Notes under the pieces: generated by a model
Seen by the model: the letters and a program-made list of their open reading frames with translations, nothing else
Told to the model about the DNA's origin: nothing
The model's database searches: none
NCBI GenBank assembly: GCA_903835185.1
Contig: CAILLX010000135.1
Span: 1-64,000 of the forward strand
Reading direction: 5' to 3'
Length of the DNA: 64,000 nucleotides
Source of the DNA: an uncultured bacterium
GTDB taxonomy: Bacteria; Cyanobacteriota; Vampirovibrionia; Obscuribacterales; Obscuribacteraceae
Position numbers and translations under genes: made by a program
Shown: positions 36,291 to 45,304 of the stretch, piece by piece
Layout of the letters: the number at the start of each line of letters is the position of its first letter
How positions within the stretch are numbered: the first letter of the stretch is position 1

Positions 36291-37082
36291 ATGGCACAAA
36301 GTCAAGAACTTTCTTTCGCGCTTGACATTTGCGAACTTGCAGGCGCAACGGCGATGCGGTACCAGAAACTTGGTATCGGTTCTGAGATGAAGGATGATGG
36401 TACGCCGGTCACTGCAGCCGACAAAGAGTGCGAACGCCTGATTCGCCAGGGTATCAAGCAGACGTTCCCAGATGATGACATCCTCGGAGAAGAGGAGGGG
36501 GAAACAGTACAGAGTCGGTCAGACCGCAAGTGGATAATCGATCCAATTGATGGTACTTACAATTATGCTCGTGGAGTTCCAATCTTCTCTACGCTTCTGG
36601 CTCTAGAAGCAGGCGGCGAAATTGTCCTTGGTGTTGTCCATGCGCCAGCCTGCAATGACACTTTCTGGGCTGAAGCTGGCGCCGGCGCTTATAAGAATGG
36701 AGAGCGCCTGCGCGTATCGACGACAAGTCAGCTAGCTGAGTCACAGTTTAATTTTGGAGCTCCGAACAGGATACTTGAAAAGGGTTACTGGAACGGATTC
36801 ACCTTGCTGGTTGCCAGTACCTATCGCCAGCGCGGCTTCGGTGACTATCTGGGATTTTCTTTTGTCTTTGAGGGCAAAGCAGAAGCAATGCTCGAAATTG
36901 GGGTCAAGCCATGGGATCTTGCCCCGATGAAAGTCATTATTGTCGAAGCCGGCGGCAAATATTCAGACCTGGAAGGTGGATCATCTATTTATTCAGGCAG
37001 CTGCCTGGTAAGCAACGGATATCTTCATGAGACGATCTTGCAGATGTTGACTGACGGCAGATTGCGCCTTGGGGATAAGTAA
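36291..37082 (+). CDS. Inositol-monophosphatase-family phosphatase (histidinol-phosphatase-like)
   Basis: 263 residues, Mg-dependent, Li-sensitive phosphatase fold. Metal ligands are in GEEEGE and WIIDPIDGTYNYARG, and the third site in GVKPWDLAPMKVIIVEAGG. The N-terminal MKDDGTPVTAADKECERLIR is characteristic of the branch that includes HisN-type histidinol phosphatase and inositol phosphatases. The exact substrate is uncertain. The ATG at 36291 has GGAG six bases before it. A small frame and a histidine kinase follow. Confidence 0.88.
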   Translation: MAQSQELSFALDICELAGATAMRYQKLGIGSEMKDDGTPVTAADKECERLIRQGIKQTFPDDDILGEEEGETVQSRSDRKWIIDPIDGTYNYARGVPIFSTLLALEAGGEIVLGVVHAPACNDTFWAEAGAGAYKNGERLRVSTTSQLAESQFNFGAPNRILEKGYWNGFTLLVASTYRQRGFGDYLGFSFVFEGKAEAMLEIGVKPWDLAPMKVIIVEAGGKYSDLEGGSSIYSGSCLVSNGYLHETILQMLTDGRLRLGDK

Positions 37083-37124
37083 AAGAGGAGGTTTTAGTAT
37101 TAGGTACGAGTTAAGGAGAGTGCA

Positions 37125-37193
37125 GTGCAGCAAGGCAATGATGCTCTGGAATCGACGGGACGCCGGAGACTTTTGTATGAGGTGTACGGCTGA
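37125..37193 (+). CDS. Possible 22-residue leader peptide before the histidine kinase
   Basis: A GTG at 37125 is preceded by AAGGAG at ideal distance and opens 22 codons rich in Arg, Leu and Gln (MQQGNDALES... LLYEVYG), ending 19 bases before the kinase start. A second, overlapping frame runs to a TAA that directly touches the kinase ATG. It may set up translational coupling. There is no family match, so this is tentative. Confidence 0.3.
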   Translation: MQQGNDALESTGRRRLLYEVYG

Positions 37194-37212
37194 ACCGGTG
37201 GAGGAGTCATAA

Positions 37213-38364
37213 ATGGTTAAGTTTGAGTGGTCACGATCAATAAGAGCACGGATGGCTCTGGTCATGTCGCTCTCTGGCATTCTGCCTATTGTCATCTGCC
37301 ATGTCATTGTAGCCGGGGCGAACGGATTTAGACTTTCTGACCTGATCTGGTACTTACCTTTGCTGCCGATTCTTATTCTCATTAATTGGTCTTTGTCGGG
37401 ACTGGTGCTGATACCGCTTGTGCAACTGTTACAAGCAACAACAAAACTGGCCAACATGGATATCCGCCAGCGCCTTGAAGTTGATCCGCACGAGCCGTTG
37501 GAGGCTTTTGAACTGAGAAAATCATTTAACAGGCTGCTCAATCGACTCGAGGAGTCTTTGAATATTCAATGCCAGTTTGTGGCCGATGCCAGTCATGAGC
37601 TGCGCACGCCGCTCACATCTATTCAAGGGTATACGAAGCTGCTACAGAGACGGCGGGATAGCATTGACACGCAGCTTCTTTCGGAAGCTCTGCAGACAAT
37701 TTCAGATGAATCTGGACGTTTGATTCGTCTGGTATCAGATCTTTTGCAGCTGGCGCGAGCTGATGCCGGACAAGCTGTGCTCAATCAACTGGAAGTAGTC
37801 GATCTGCGTGACGTCCTCTCATCTGTGGAAGACACAGTGAGTGTAATTGCGCCTGAACAGATTGAGATTCAATGTCTGCTTCCACCCAAGCCGGTGTGGG
37901 TATTTGCTGATGGCGACAGGTTGAAGCAAGTATTTCTCAACCTGACCAATAATGCTATTAAGGCGACTCAAGGTGGAGGCAAGGTAACTCTGACAGCACG
38001 CCCGAGCAATCAGCAAGCGATTGTCAGAGTGATAGATACCGGGATTGGTATAGCTCCGGCAGATCAGCAAAGGATCTTTGACCGCTTTTATCGCATTGAA
38101 CGATCGAGGACGCGCAGCCGACTTTATGGCGGCGGCACAGGTCTGGGGCTGGCTATAGCTCTGACGATCATCAAAGCCCATGGCGGCTCAATTCAACTAG
38201 AAAGCGAGCTCAATAAAGGCTCTACCTTCTCAGTCAAACTTCCACTTGCCGACAAAGATCAGCTGGCTAAAGCCAAGAAGGAGACTCAAGCCAAGATTGA
38301 CAATGCTGCTTTCGATGACCTTCCGTCCAGTCAAACAGTAGCTCGTGAGCGGAGTGGCAGCTAA
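37213..38364 (+). CDS. Membrane sensor histidine kinase without adjacent response regulator
   Basis: 383 residues. Two hydrophobic helices (about 14-34 and 46-70) leave almost no periplasmic loop, followed by a HAMP-like linker (LLQATTKLANMDIRQRLEV). The HisKA box is FVADASHELRTPLTSIQGYT with His128 as phosphorylation site. ATPase motifs: NLTNNAIKA (N box), VIDTGIGIAPADQQRIFDRF (G1/F) and GGGTGLGLAIALTIIKAHGG (G2). The short loop suggests sensing within the membrane or of the envelope state. No receiver gene lies nearby. GGAGG precedes the ATG. Its end overlaps convergent rplY by four bases. Confidence 0.92.
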   Translation: MVKFEWSRSIRARMALVMSLSGILPIVICHVIVAGANGFRLSDLIWYLPLLPILILINWSLSGLVLIPLVQLLQATTKLANMDIRQRLEVDPHEPLEAFELRKSFNRLLNRLEESLNIQCQFVADASHELRTPLTSIQGYTKLLQRRRDSIDTQLLSEALQTISDESGRLIRLVSDLLQLARADAGQAVLNQLEVVDLRDVLSSVEDTVSVIAPEQIEIQCLLPPKPVWVFADGDRLKQVFLNLTNNAIKATQGGGKVTLTARPSNQQAIVRVIDTGIGIAPADQQRIFDRFYRIERSRTRSRLYGGGTGLGLAIALTIIKAHGGSIQLESELNKGSTFSVKLPLADKDQLAKAKKETQAKIDNAAFDDLPSSQTVARERSGS

Positions 38365-39014
38365 GCTTTTTTAGCTGCGGCAGCAGCTCCAGGAGCAGCT
38401 TCAGCGGCAGCAACTCCAGGCACAGCTTCAGCGGCAGCAGCTCCTGCTGGCTGTTCTGATTCAGACACTGCTCTTGGTGTCGAGACACGTACAACAATCT
38501 CATCGCCTGGATTGAGGATCTCAACTCCCCCAGGTGTCTGCAGATCGGAGAAGTGAATCCCTTGATCCAGCTCAGTGATGGCTGTGAGGTCAACTTCAAG
38601 ATAGGTGGGGATGTCTTTAGGCAGACACTCAACTTCTACTGTCTGGTGGAATTCAACAAGCTGCCCGCCCAGTTTCATCGCTGGCGAGAGTCCGATAAAC
38701 TTAAGTGGTACTTCGACAGTAAGTTTGCGATCTGCCTGCACTTGGTAAAATTCAACATTAAGAATCTGGTTGCTTGTGGCGCGGCGTTGCACCTGGCGTA
38801 CCAGGGCGCTTGTCGATCCGGCTGCCTGCCCGTCGAGAGTGATGATCTGAGAGAAAGCTGCTGCAGGAAGCCTTGAGAATTCATGAGCGTTAATCTGCAC
38901 AGAGCGGGAATCGATGCCACGGCCATAAATGGTGGCAGGAATCTTACCTTCGCGTCTCAGCTGATTTGGTGTCTTGGCTTCGCGAACTTCGAGCTGTAAT
39001 TTGAACTTTTCCAT
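38361..39014 (-). CDS. rplY: 50S ribosomal protein L25 (general stress protein Ctc form)
   Basis: 217 residues. Binds 5S rRNA. The N-terminal L25 domain starts KLQLEVREAKTPNQLRREGK with IPATIYGRGIDSRSVQINAH; the TL5/Ctc C-terminal beta domain follows (VEVPLKFIGLSPAMKLGG, VECLPKDIPTYLEVDLTA). The last 40 residues are an Ala/Pro/Glu-rich tail made of repeated units (AAAAEAVPGVAAAEAAPGAA), encoded by tandem 24-base repeats. AAGGAG lies nine bases before the ATG. Confidence 0.95.
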   Translation of the reverse strand: MEKFKLQLEVREAKTPNQLRREGKIPATIYGRGIDSRSVQINAHEFSRLPAAAFSQIITLDGQAAGSTSALVRQVQRRATSNQILNVEFYQVQADRKLTVEVPLKFIGLSPAMKLGGQLVEFHQTVEVECLPKDIPTYLEVDLTAITELDQGIHFSDLQTPGGVEILNPGDEIVVRVSTPRAVSESEQPAGAAAAEAVPGVAAAEAAPGAAAAAKKA

Positions 39015-39271
39015 TAGATCTTTCTCCTTCTAAGCGCCATACTCAAAAGTCCTATTGCACTTATGCAAAGAAATTTGAGCTAAGCGCGACCAGTCGCTCC
39101 GCTATCGAGTCTTCGATGCTTCGCTATTTGTCGACACCTTGCTTGCGCTTACAGGGCGCTGGGATGTCGGAGCCGCGCATAGCCGGCTGACACTCTCCAA
39201 GGTGCGGATTCATTACTGAATCCTTACTCAAGCTGCTGCCAGTATAACTGGGCAGACAGCAACAAGCTAAC

Positions 39272-39342
39272 TGGGGCGCAAGGATTCGAACCTCGGAATG
39301 CCTGGACCAAAACCAGGTGCCTTACCACTTGGCGACGCCCCA
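39272..39342 (-). tRNA. tRNA-Gln (anticodon UUG)
   Basis: 71 bases on the minus strand fold into a complete cloverleaf: acceptor TGGGGCG/CGCCCCA, D-arm with AAGTGGTAAGG, anticodon arm CCTGG-TTTTGGT-CCAGG giving anticodon TTG, and T-arm with GGTTCGAATCC. The 3' CCA is not encoded. The weak U1-A72 pair is typical of tRNA-Gln. Confidence 0.97.
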
Positions 39343-39407
39343 ACGAACATGAAAAGCCATTCTATATAAAGAAGGACACAGTCGTCAACTTGCCAAGATG
39401 GAAAGGT

Positions 39408-41108
39408 TTATATGACCTTACAGCTGCGCAGACGATTGCCATCTTCAATTAAGAGGCGAGCAAAGCGTAGAGCCTCTTCCTGGTCTGTCTGACCGCTGGC
39501 CATTTCTGCTAATGAAGTTGTTCGTTCTTCTTCACTGAGTGTGGAGACGCTAATTGAAGTGCTCTTAGCTGTCTGTTTCTTGCTGACCAGAATATGGTTG
39601 TCAGCAACTGATGCGATGATTGGCTGGTGAGTAATGCAAAGAATCTGGTGTGAAGCTGCCAGCCGTGCCAGCTTGTCACGCACTGACTGTAAGGTTCGCC
39701 CGCTCAAGCCTGTGTCTATTTCGTCAAAAACGACAGTAGCTACCCGGTCGGCGCTCGCAAAAATTGACTTGATTGCTAGCATTACCCGGGAGAGCTCTCC
39801 GCCAGATGCAATCTTGGCAACTGGCAATAACTGTTGTCCTGGATTAGGCGAGATGAGAAAGTCAATCCGATCGCCGCCGTTGGGTCCTATTTCGCTTACT
39901 TCACAAGAAATTTCGAAACGGCAACGCTCCATGCCGAGCTCAAATAGTACAGACTGAATGTCGCTGCCCAGTTTCTTAGCTAGTTTGTGTCTGGCTGTAG
40001 AGAGTCCGGAGGCTGCCCTGGACAGGCAGGCTTCAACAGTCGCCAGCTCTGCTGAGAGCTTCTCGATAGCATCCTGGGCACCGTCGAGCTTCTCAATCTG
40101 AGCGGTCAGATCATCTCTTCTGGCAATAGCATCTGCAATGGTTGGTCCATACTTGCGTTTAATGGCAGCCAGCTGATTAAGACGGGACTGTAGAGAGGAG
40201 AGTGTCTCTGGATCTGTGTCCAGCTTATCTTTGTAGCGGCGCACTGCCCGGGCCGACTCTGCCACAGTCTCCAGAGTAGCTCCAAGGGATTCAGCAATGT
40301 TGCTTAAACTGCTGTCCATCTGGCAGGCCCGTTCCATCTGTACGAGAGCCTCTTGCAAAATGTCGACAACACATGCTGCTTCAGCGGCATCGTCTCCTGC
40401 CAAAAGTCTCTGTGCTTCGCTGGCGCAACTTTCAAGCTCGCCTACATGCTCTAGAACACGGCAATCGTTAGCAACTTTCTCGTCTTCCTGCTGGTCGCTC
40501 AAGGTAGCGTCGTTAAGCTCGGTGAGTTGATAGCGTGCAAAATCTAGCAAGCGTATACGCTCATCTTCAGATATCTGCAGCTCTGCCAGCTGGAAGGAGA
40601 GCTCTTTCTTCCTGGCATAGAGTGTGCGTACTTTTTCTTTTAGTTTCAGATGCTCTTCGTTGCCCAGGTCATCCAGCATCTCTAATTGAGACTGTGGTGA
40701 CAGCAGAGTGCGAGCTTCATGTTGAGCGTGCATGGAGAGGAGCATCTGCCTCAGCTCGCTCAGAAGAGCTGAATTGACCAATGTTCCGTTGATGCGAGAA
40801 CGTGAGCCGTTCTTGCCAATCTCGCGACTGACTATCAAGCGGTCTAAATCTTCGCTTTTCAGTTCTTGCTGCTTTAGCCAGCCAGAGATCTCTGGTGTTT
40901 CAGCAAAAGTGGCTTCAATTGACGCTTTGTCTAAGCCGGGTCTCAACACGGCAGGGCCAACTTTGCCCCCCAATACTGCATTTAAGGCGTCAATCAAGAT
41001 GGATTTGCCAGCGCCTGTTTCGCCTGTAAGAACATTGAGCCCGCGAGTAAAACGGACTCTCAAATGCTCAATCAGGGCAAAGTCTCTTATCTCCAGCTCT
41101 TCGAGCAT
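39408..41108 (-). CDS. recN: DNA repair protein RecN
   Basis: 566 residues, SMC-like ATPase acting early in double-strand break repair. Walker A is in LTGETGAGKSILIDALNAVLG near the N-terminus (FALIEHLRVRF start), the middle is a long coiled coil (residues 150-370), and the C-terminal half carries the signature SGGELSRVMLAIKSI with Walker B VVFDEIDTGLSG and the D/H-loop ILCITHQPIIAS. Normal length. No clear LexA box was recognised upstream. Confidence 0.95.
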   Translation of the reverse strand: MLEELEIRDFALIEHLRVRFTRGLNVLTGETGAGKSILIDALNAVLGGKVGPAVLRPGLDKASIEATFAETPEISGWLKQQELKSEDLDRLIVSREIGKNGSRSRINGTLVNSALLSELRQMLLSMHAQHEARTLLSPQSQLEMLDDLGNEEHLKLKEKVRTLYARKKELSFQLAELQISEDERIRLLDFARYQLTELNDATLSDQQEDEKVANDCRVLEHVGELESCASEAQRLLAGDDAAEAACVVDILQEALVQMERACQMDSSLSNIAESLGATLETVAESARAVRRYKDKLDTDPETLSSLQSRLNQLAAIKRKYGPTIADAIARRDDLTAQIEKLDGAQDAIEKLSAELATVEACLSRAASGLSTARHKLAKKLGSDIQSVLFELGMERCRFEISCEVSEIGPNGGDRIDFLISPNPGQQLLPVAKIASGGELSRVMLAIKSIFASADRVATVVFDEIDTGLSGRTLQSVRDKLARLAASHQILCITHQPIIASVADNHILVSKKQTAKSTSISVSTLSEEERTTSLAEMASGQTDQEEALRFARLLIEDGNRLRSCKVI

Positions 41109-41232
41109 ATCTGTTCACACCTGCTTGGATTGCCAATATGATAGCTCGACTTCTTGCTGCCGGGATATGCATGTAGATTAAGCGTGTACAAAAAAGTGCA
41201 GCTGATTAAACAATGCGACTACCATTATTCGG

Positions 41233-42309
41233 CTATCCTACTGGCGAGAGAGCATGAATGCTTATCTGGGCTGCTATTTTTTTAGCACAGTCGAGAAAAG
41301 ATTTTGCTACTTGATGGTCAGGGTCGAGCACAGTTATTGGCCTGCCACAGTCGCCGCCCTTGCGCACGATGGTATCAAGAGGTATTTCACCCAGGAACGG
41401 CACTGACATTTCTTTGGCAAGGAGCTGTCCGCCGCCGTGGCTGAAAATATCAGAACGCTCCTGACAGTGAGGACAGATAAAATAACTCATGTTCTCAATG
41501 AAGCCGAGCACAGGCACAGACATCTGTTGGAACATAGCCAGTCCTTTACGCCCATCAAGCAGAGCTACATCTTGCGGTGTAGTGACAATTATCCCGCCTG
41601 ACAGTTCAACTGCTTGCACCATTGTTAATTGGGCATCACTTGTTCCTGGTGGCATGTCTACCAGTAAATAATCCAGCTCTCCCCAGATGACATCATGGAG
41701 AAACTGTCTGATCGCTTTGTCGAGCATCGGACCGCGCCATATGACCGGCGTGTCTTTAGAGACAAAAAAGGACATGGACATGCATTTAACGCCGTAATTC
41801 TCAGCAGGAAAGATCTTGCCGTCTTTGCTTGTCGGTTGATAACCTTCTACTCCAAGCATGAGAGGAATGTTGGGACCGGTTATGTCTGAGTCAAGCAGTC
41901 CTACCCTGGCGCCAAGCTGGCTCAAAGCCACAGCCAGGTTGACTGCGACTGTAGATTTGCCGACTCCGCCTTTGCCTGATGTGATGGCGACAATATGTTT
42001 AATCCCTTCCACCGGCTGTCGGCTGTGCACCTTGCGCTGCGAGGCAACTATCGCAGTTGACTCAATGTCAACTGCCGCAACTCCTGGTATCTCTGCTACG
42101 ACACGGCGTGACTCAGCTTCAAGCTTGTCCCTCACAGGGCAGGCAGGTGTTGTTAAGGTTAGTTTGAAATGTACTCTTTGATCTGCAATTTTAATATCGG
42201 AGACAAAGCCGAGGCTGACTATATCTGTATGCAAATCTGGATCCACCACTGAGCTCAGTGCGCGACGGACCTGTTCTTCTGTTACCTTTTGCTGATTGTT
42301 TGCCGGCAT
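41233..42309 (-). CDS. mrp: Mrp/ApbC-type Fe-S cluster carrier ATPase
   Basis: 358 residues from the ATG at 42309; the upstream 13 codons have no support. The N-terminal 85 residues are a MIP18/DUF59 domain (VRRALSSVVDPDLHTDIVSL, TTPACPVRD with its Cys), and the rest the Mrp P-loop domain: ITSGKGGVGKSTVAVNLA, LLDSDITGPNIP, VDMPPGTSDAQLT, and the cluster-binding CPHC in SYFICPHCQ. These proteins carry 4Fe-4S clusters to target apoproteins, of which this window encodes several (QueG, the Ehr-type complex). Confidence 0.93.
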   Translation of the reverse strand: MPANNQQKVTEEQVRRALSSVVDPDLHTDIVSLGFVSDIKIADQRVHFKLTLTTPACPVRDKLEAESRRVVAEIPGVAAVDIESTAIVASQRKVHSRQPVEGIKHIVAITSGKGGVGKSTVAVNLAVALSQLGARVGLLDSDITGPNIPLMLGVEGYQPTSKDGKIFPAENYGVKCMSMSFFVSKDTPVIWRGPMLDKAIRQFLHDVIWGELDYLLVDMPPGTSDAQLTMVQAVELSGGIIVTTPQDVALLDGRKGLAMFQQMSVPVLGFIENMSYFICPHCQERSDIFSHGGGQLLAKEMSVPFLGEIPLDTIVRKGGDCGRPITVLDPDHQVAKSFLDCAKKIAAQISIHALSPVG

Positions 42310-42417
42310 GATTTTCTTAATCCCACAATAGAGTCTCAGTGTCATCATAGTTGGAAAAGCCTCTTGAATTTAGGTCTCACTGACAATCTTTACTGAAAAT
42401 CTCAATTGAGAATTATG

Positions 42418-43905
42418 TTAGCTTGCAGGTGTGTTACGGCTGGATAGAAGTGCTGAGTTGAGGTGGTGTCTTGACTCAGTTACGAGCGGGTGTGCCGGAC
42501 CGAAAGCTTTAATTCTAATTGCGAGAGCCCGCTCTAGAGGGTCAATAGCTTCATTGTATTTTTTCTCAGCCAAGTAAAGGCGCCCTAGTCCATCCAGTGA
42601 GTTGGACAGGCTTGGATGCTCTGCAGGTAAGACTGTGGAATATGCTGCTAAAGTCTGCTTGAAGAGAGCTTCTGCCTTGCTAAATTGCTGCCTGCCCAGA
42701 GCCAGAGAGGCTTCATTAAGATGGCTGGTTGTCAGATCCGGGTGGTCTTGGGACAGTACCTGGCAGCGGATCGCAATGGCACGCCTAAGCGGTGCTTCTG
42801 CCTGCTGATAGTGCCCGGTGCTTATGTATAAAGAGGCGAGAGAATCTAAACCCGTAGCTATGTCCGGGTGTAACGGGCTCAAAGCTGCTTGACGCACTGC
42901 CAGAGCTTGCTTCAGTGCTTTTTCGGCTTCAGGATAGCGGTGTTGGGCTTGGTAAAGCTCTCCTAAGCCGTTCAAACTCTTAGCCACATAAGGATGCTCT
43001 GGGCTGAGCATCTTGCAGCGGATAGCCAGAGCCTGTTTGTAAAGAGGCTCTGCTTCTGTGTATCTGCCGAGATCTCTATAAAGACCTGCAAGGTTGTTCA
43101 GGTCTGTGGCTGTGTCGGGGTGCTGATTACCCAATATTTGCAGGTCAATTGCCAGCGCTTTTTTGTAAGTGGCTTCCGACTCGGCATATCTAGCTTCTTC
43201 TCTGTACAGCCCGCCTAAATTGTCCAGGATTGTGGCTGCCTGTTGTTGATTGGGTCCTAGGGACTTTTCACTTATCTTGAGTGCTTTCTTGTATACAGGC
43301 TCAGCCTCTCTGTACCTGCCTTCATCGCGATAAAGTTTGCCTAAACCGTTGTATATATTTGCCAGGTTGTAATCATCCGGTTGCTTAATATCGCACTCCC
43401 AAATGTGAATGGCTCGTTTGTAAAGAGGCTCTGCTTCTGAGTATCTGCCTTCATCACGCTTGAGCGCCGCCAGATTATTGAGACTCATCGGCAACCCCTG
43501 GTGCTTGTTGCCTAGCTTCTCGGTTATGGAGGCAAGGCGCTTGTAGAGAGGCTCTGACTGTGAGTATTTGCCTTGTGTGCGGTACAGCTCGGCCAGGTTG
43601 TTAATAGCTGCTGCCAGGCGTGGATCGCGCTCAGGACCACCGAGGTAATACCAGCCGAGTCCGCTTGCCTGTTCAAGCGCCAGCTTGAACTCCTTTTCAG
43701 CCTCTTTGTAGTGTCCTTTTTGATAGGCTTGTTTGCCGGAGCCGATATGTGTGTAATAAGGGATGCTCTGAATTCCTATCACTGCTGCAATAGTCACAGA
43801 CAAGGCCAAAGTGATGCGCTGGAACCACTTAAACCTTGGGTTGTCTTTGACATGACGGCGGGCAAACTCTTGCAGAGAGTCTATTGCTGCTCGTGCATTT
43901 ATCAT
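42418..43905 (-). CDS. Membrane-anchored kinesin-light-chain-like TPR protein
   Basis: 495 residues. A short cytoplasmic N-terminus precedes one membrane helix (about residues 30-48, ITLALSVTIAAVIGIQSIP). The remainder is about nine TPRs of 42 residues, the KLC type, with repeats such as LNNLAGLYRDLGRYTEAEPL, LNGLGELYQAQHRYPEAEKA and LDSLASLYISTGHYQQAEAP. The TPR array is probably outside the cytoplasm and serves as a protein-binding scaffold. It is divergent from ccs1 with 136 bases between them. Confidence 0.9.
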   Translation of the reverse strand: MINARAAIDSLQEFARRHVKDNPRFKWFQRITLALSVTIAAVIGIQSIPYYTHIGSGKQAYQKGHYKEAEKEFKLALEQASGLGWYYLGGPERDPRLAAAINNLAELYRTQGKYSQSEPLYKRLASITEKLGNKHQGLPMSLNNLAALKRDEGRYSEAEPLYKRAIHIWECDIKQPDDYNLANIYNGLGKLYRDEGRYREAEPVYKKALKISEKSLGPNQQQAATILDNLGGLYREEARYAESEATYKKALAIDLQILGNQHPDTATDLNNLAGLYRDLGRYTEAEPLYKQALAIRCKMLSPEHPYVAKSLNGLGELYQAQHRYPEAEKALKQALAVRQAALSPLHPDIATGLDSLASLYISTGHYQQAEAPLRRAIAIRCQVLSQDHPDLTTSHLNEASLALGRQQFSKAEALFKQTLAAYSTVLPAEHPSLSNSLDGLGRLYLAEKKYNEAIDPLERALAIRIKAFGPAHPLVTESRHHLNSALLSSRNTPAS

Positions 43906-44041
43906 TGATAACCTGCCTGGTGTACTTATTTATCAAGATTTACATCCGCAGAAGCGATGTTAATCAGTAAGATTCTAAGTATGACAGTAAAGTTGTCTTG
44001 ACATAACTGTAATTTGTGCGGAGGGCAGTACCTTATAGATA

Positions 44042-45304
44042 ATGAACAGCTCTGAAGGACCACCTCAATCTGCCTCAGTAAAATTCTCACCCATCCTCGC
44101 CTGGATAGCTGTTACCTGCCTGGTCGCAAACTCAATCCAGGTACTGTGTGATGGTGTTCGGGCACAGACGCTGCGGGCTGATGCAGCTGGTGTGGCCATT
44201 GTTGCGCTGGCTGTCGTAGCTGTCCTGCAGCTGTGGCAGAATTACAAAGCTTATTTCAGAATCTTGCCGGCAATGCGTTTTGCTGTTGTCATAATTGCTT
44301 TCCTGGCAACGTCCACAATTGCCGGGACTCTTATTTTGCAGACTGCCAATCAGGCTGTGTTTTTCTCGCGTTACAGTTTCCTGGCGCCTTTTATGACCTG
44401 GGCTCATCTGAATGACCTGTTTCACAGCGCCTGGTTCTACTGGCTCGAGACGCTCCTGGCAGCCGCATTAATTGCAGTGGTGGTACGCCGGCGCGGTTGG
44501 CGAGGGCGAGAGATAGGCTTTTTGTTCAGTCATGGTGGGATTGTACTCTTGCTGATAGCAGGAGCAATTGGGCAGCTGTTTGGTGGAGAAGGAATGCTTC
44601 ACCTGCAAGCAGGAGAATCTACTGGAAAGTATCTTGGCAGTGATGGACAGACTATGACTTTGCCGTTTCAATTAGTCCTTGACCGTTTTGCCATCGAGCG
44701 TCGCCCGCCGGATTTCCGTCTTTATGTAGTCGAGAAGGGTTCCGACAGCTATAAAGTGACAGCTGCCTTTAATCCTGCTAAACCAGGCCGGTACTCAGTG
44801 CCCGGGTACGGGCAGGTTGAGGTTGTCTCAACTCGTGTCTCTGTAGCAGATCCTGCTTCTGTAGAAGGATTGTTGAGTCGCAGTGCGCAGGCAGTAGCAC
44901 CGATTGTGCAGATTAAGCTTCACGATAATTCAGGTGGCTTTGAGGAGATTGCCTTGGGTGGTAGCGGCCAAAACATAGTGGCGCTAGGTAGTGAAACGCG
45001 CGAGTTGCGCCTGTCCAAGAAAGGAGATGATGTGTCCAACTTTGTCTCTACACTGGGCATCACAACTGCAGGCAGGCGAGTGGTGACAGCTAAAGTTTGT
45101 GTCAACCGTCCGCTCAGCTTTGGAGGTTACAAGTTCTACCAGGCCAGCTATGATCCGAAGAACCCGCGCTACAGCGGTATTCTTGTGGTGCGCAATCCTG
45201 CCTTGCCGTTGGTTTATATTGCTTTTGTGGCTATCCTTGTCGGTGTGATGCATATCCTCCTTGTGCGTCCGCGCCTTCTGCGGAGGCTGGAAGCTGCAGC
45301 ATGA
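44042..45304 (+). CDS. ccs1: Cytochrome c biogenesis protein Ccs1/ResB
   Basis: 420 residues. System II cytochrome c maturation: with CcsA it moves heme across the membrane and joins it to CxxCH motifs. Four hydrophobic helices (about 17-34, 48-70, 80-104, 150-170) precede a large periplasmic domain containing SVPGYGQVEVV and the ResB hallmark GGYKFYQASYDPKNPRYSGI, then a final helix. A GGAGGG lies 16 bases before the ATG, further than ideal. It overlaps ccsA by ATGA and begins the run of cytochrome genes. Confidence 0.88.
   Translation: MNSSEGPPQSASVKFSPILAWIAVTCLVANSIQVLCDGVRAQTLRADAAGVAIVALAVVAVLQLWQNYKAYFRILPAMRFAVVIIAFLATSTIAGTLILQTANQAVFFSRYSFLAPFMTWAHLNDLFHSAWFYWLETLLAAALIAVVVRRRGWRGREIGFLFSHGGIVLLLIAGAIGQLFGGEGMLHLQAGESTGKYLGSDGQTMTLPFQLVLDRFAIERRPPDFRLYVVEKGSDSYKVTAAFNPAKPGRYSVPGYGQVEVVSTRVSVADPASVEGLLSRSAQAVAPIVQIKLHDNSGGFEEIALGGSGQNIVALGSETRELRLSKKGDDVSNFVSTLGITTAGRRVVTAKVCVNRPLSFGGYKFYQASYDPKNPRYSGILVVRNPALPLVYIAFVAILVGVMHILLVRPRLLRRLEAAA

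Noticed and set aside
43981-44041. Sigma-70 promoter TTGACA (43998-44003) before ccs1
   Set aside because: No -10 box lies at proper spacing; the TATAGAT next to the ATG is 30 bases away.
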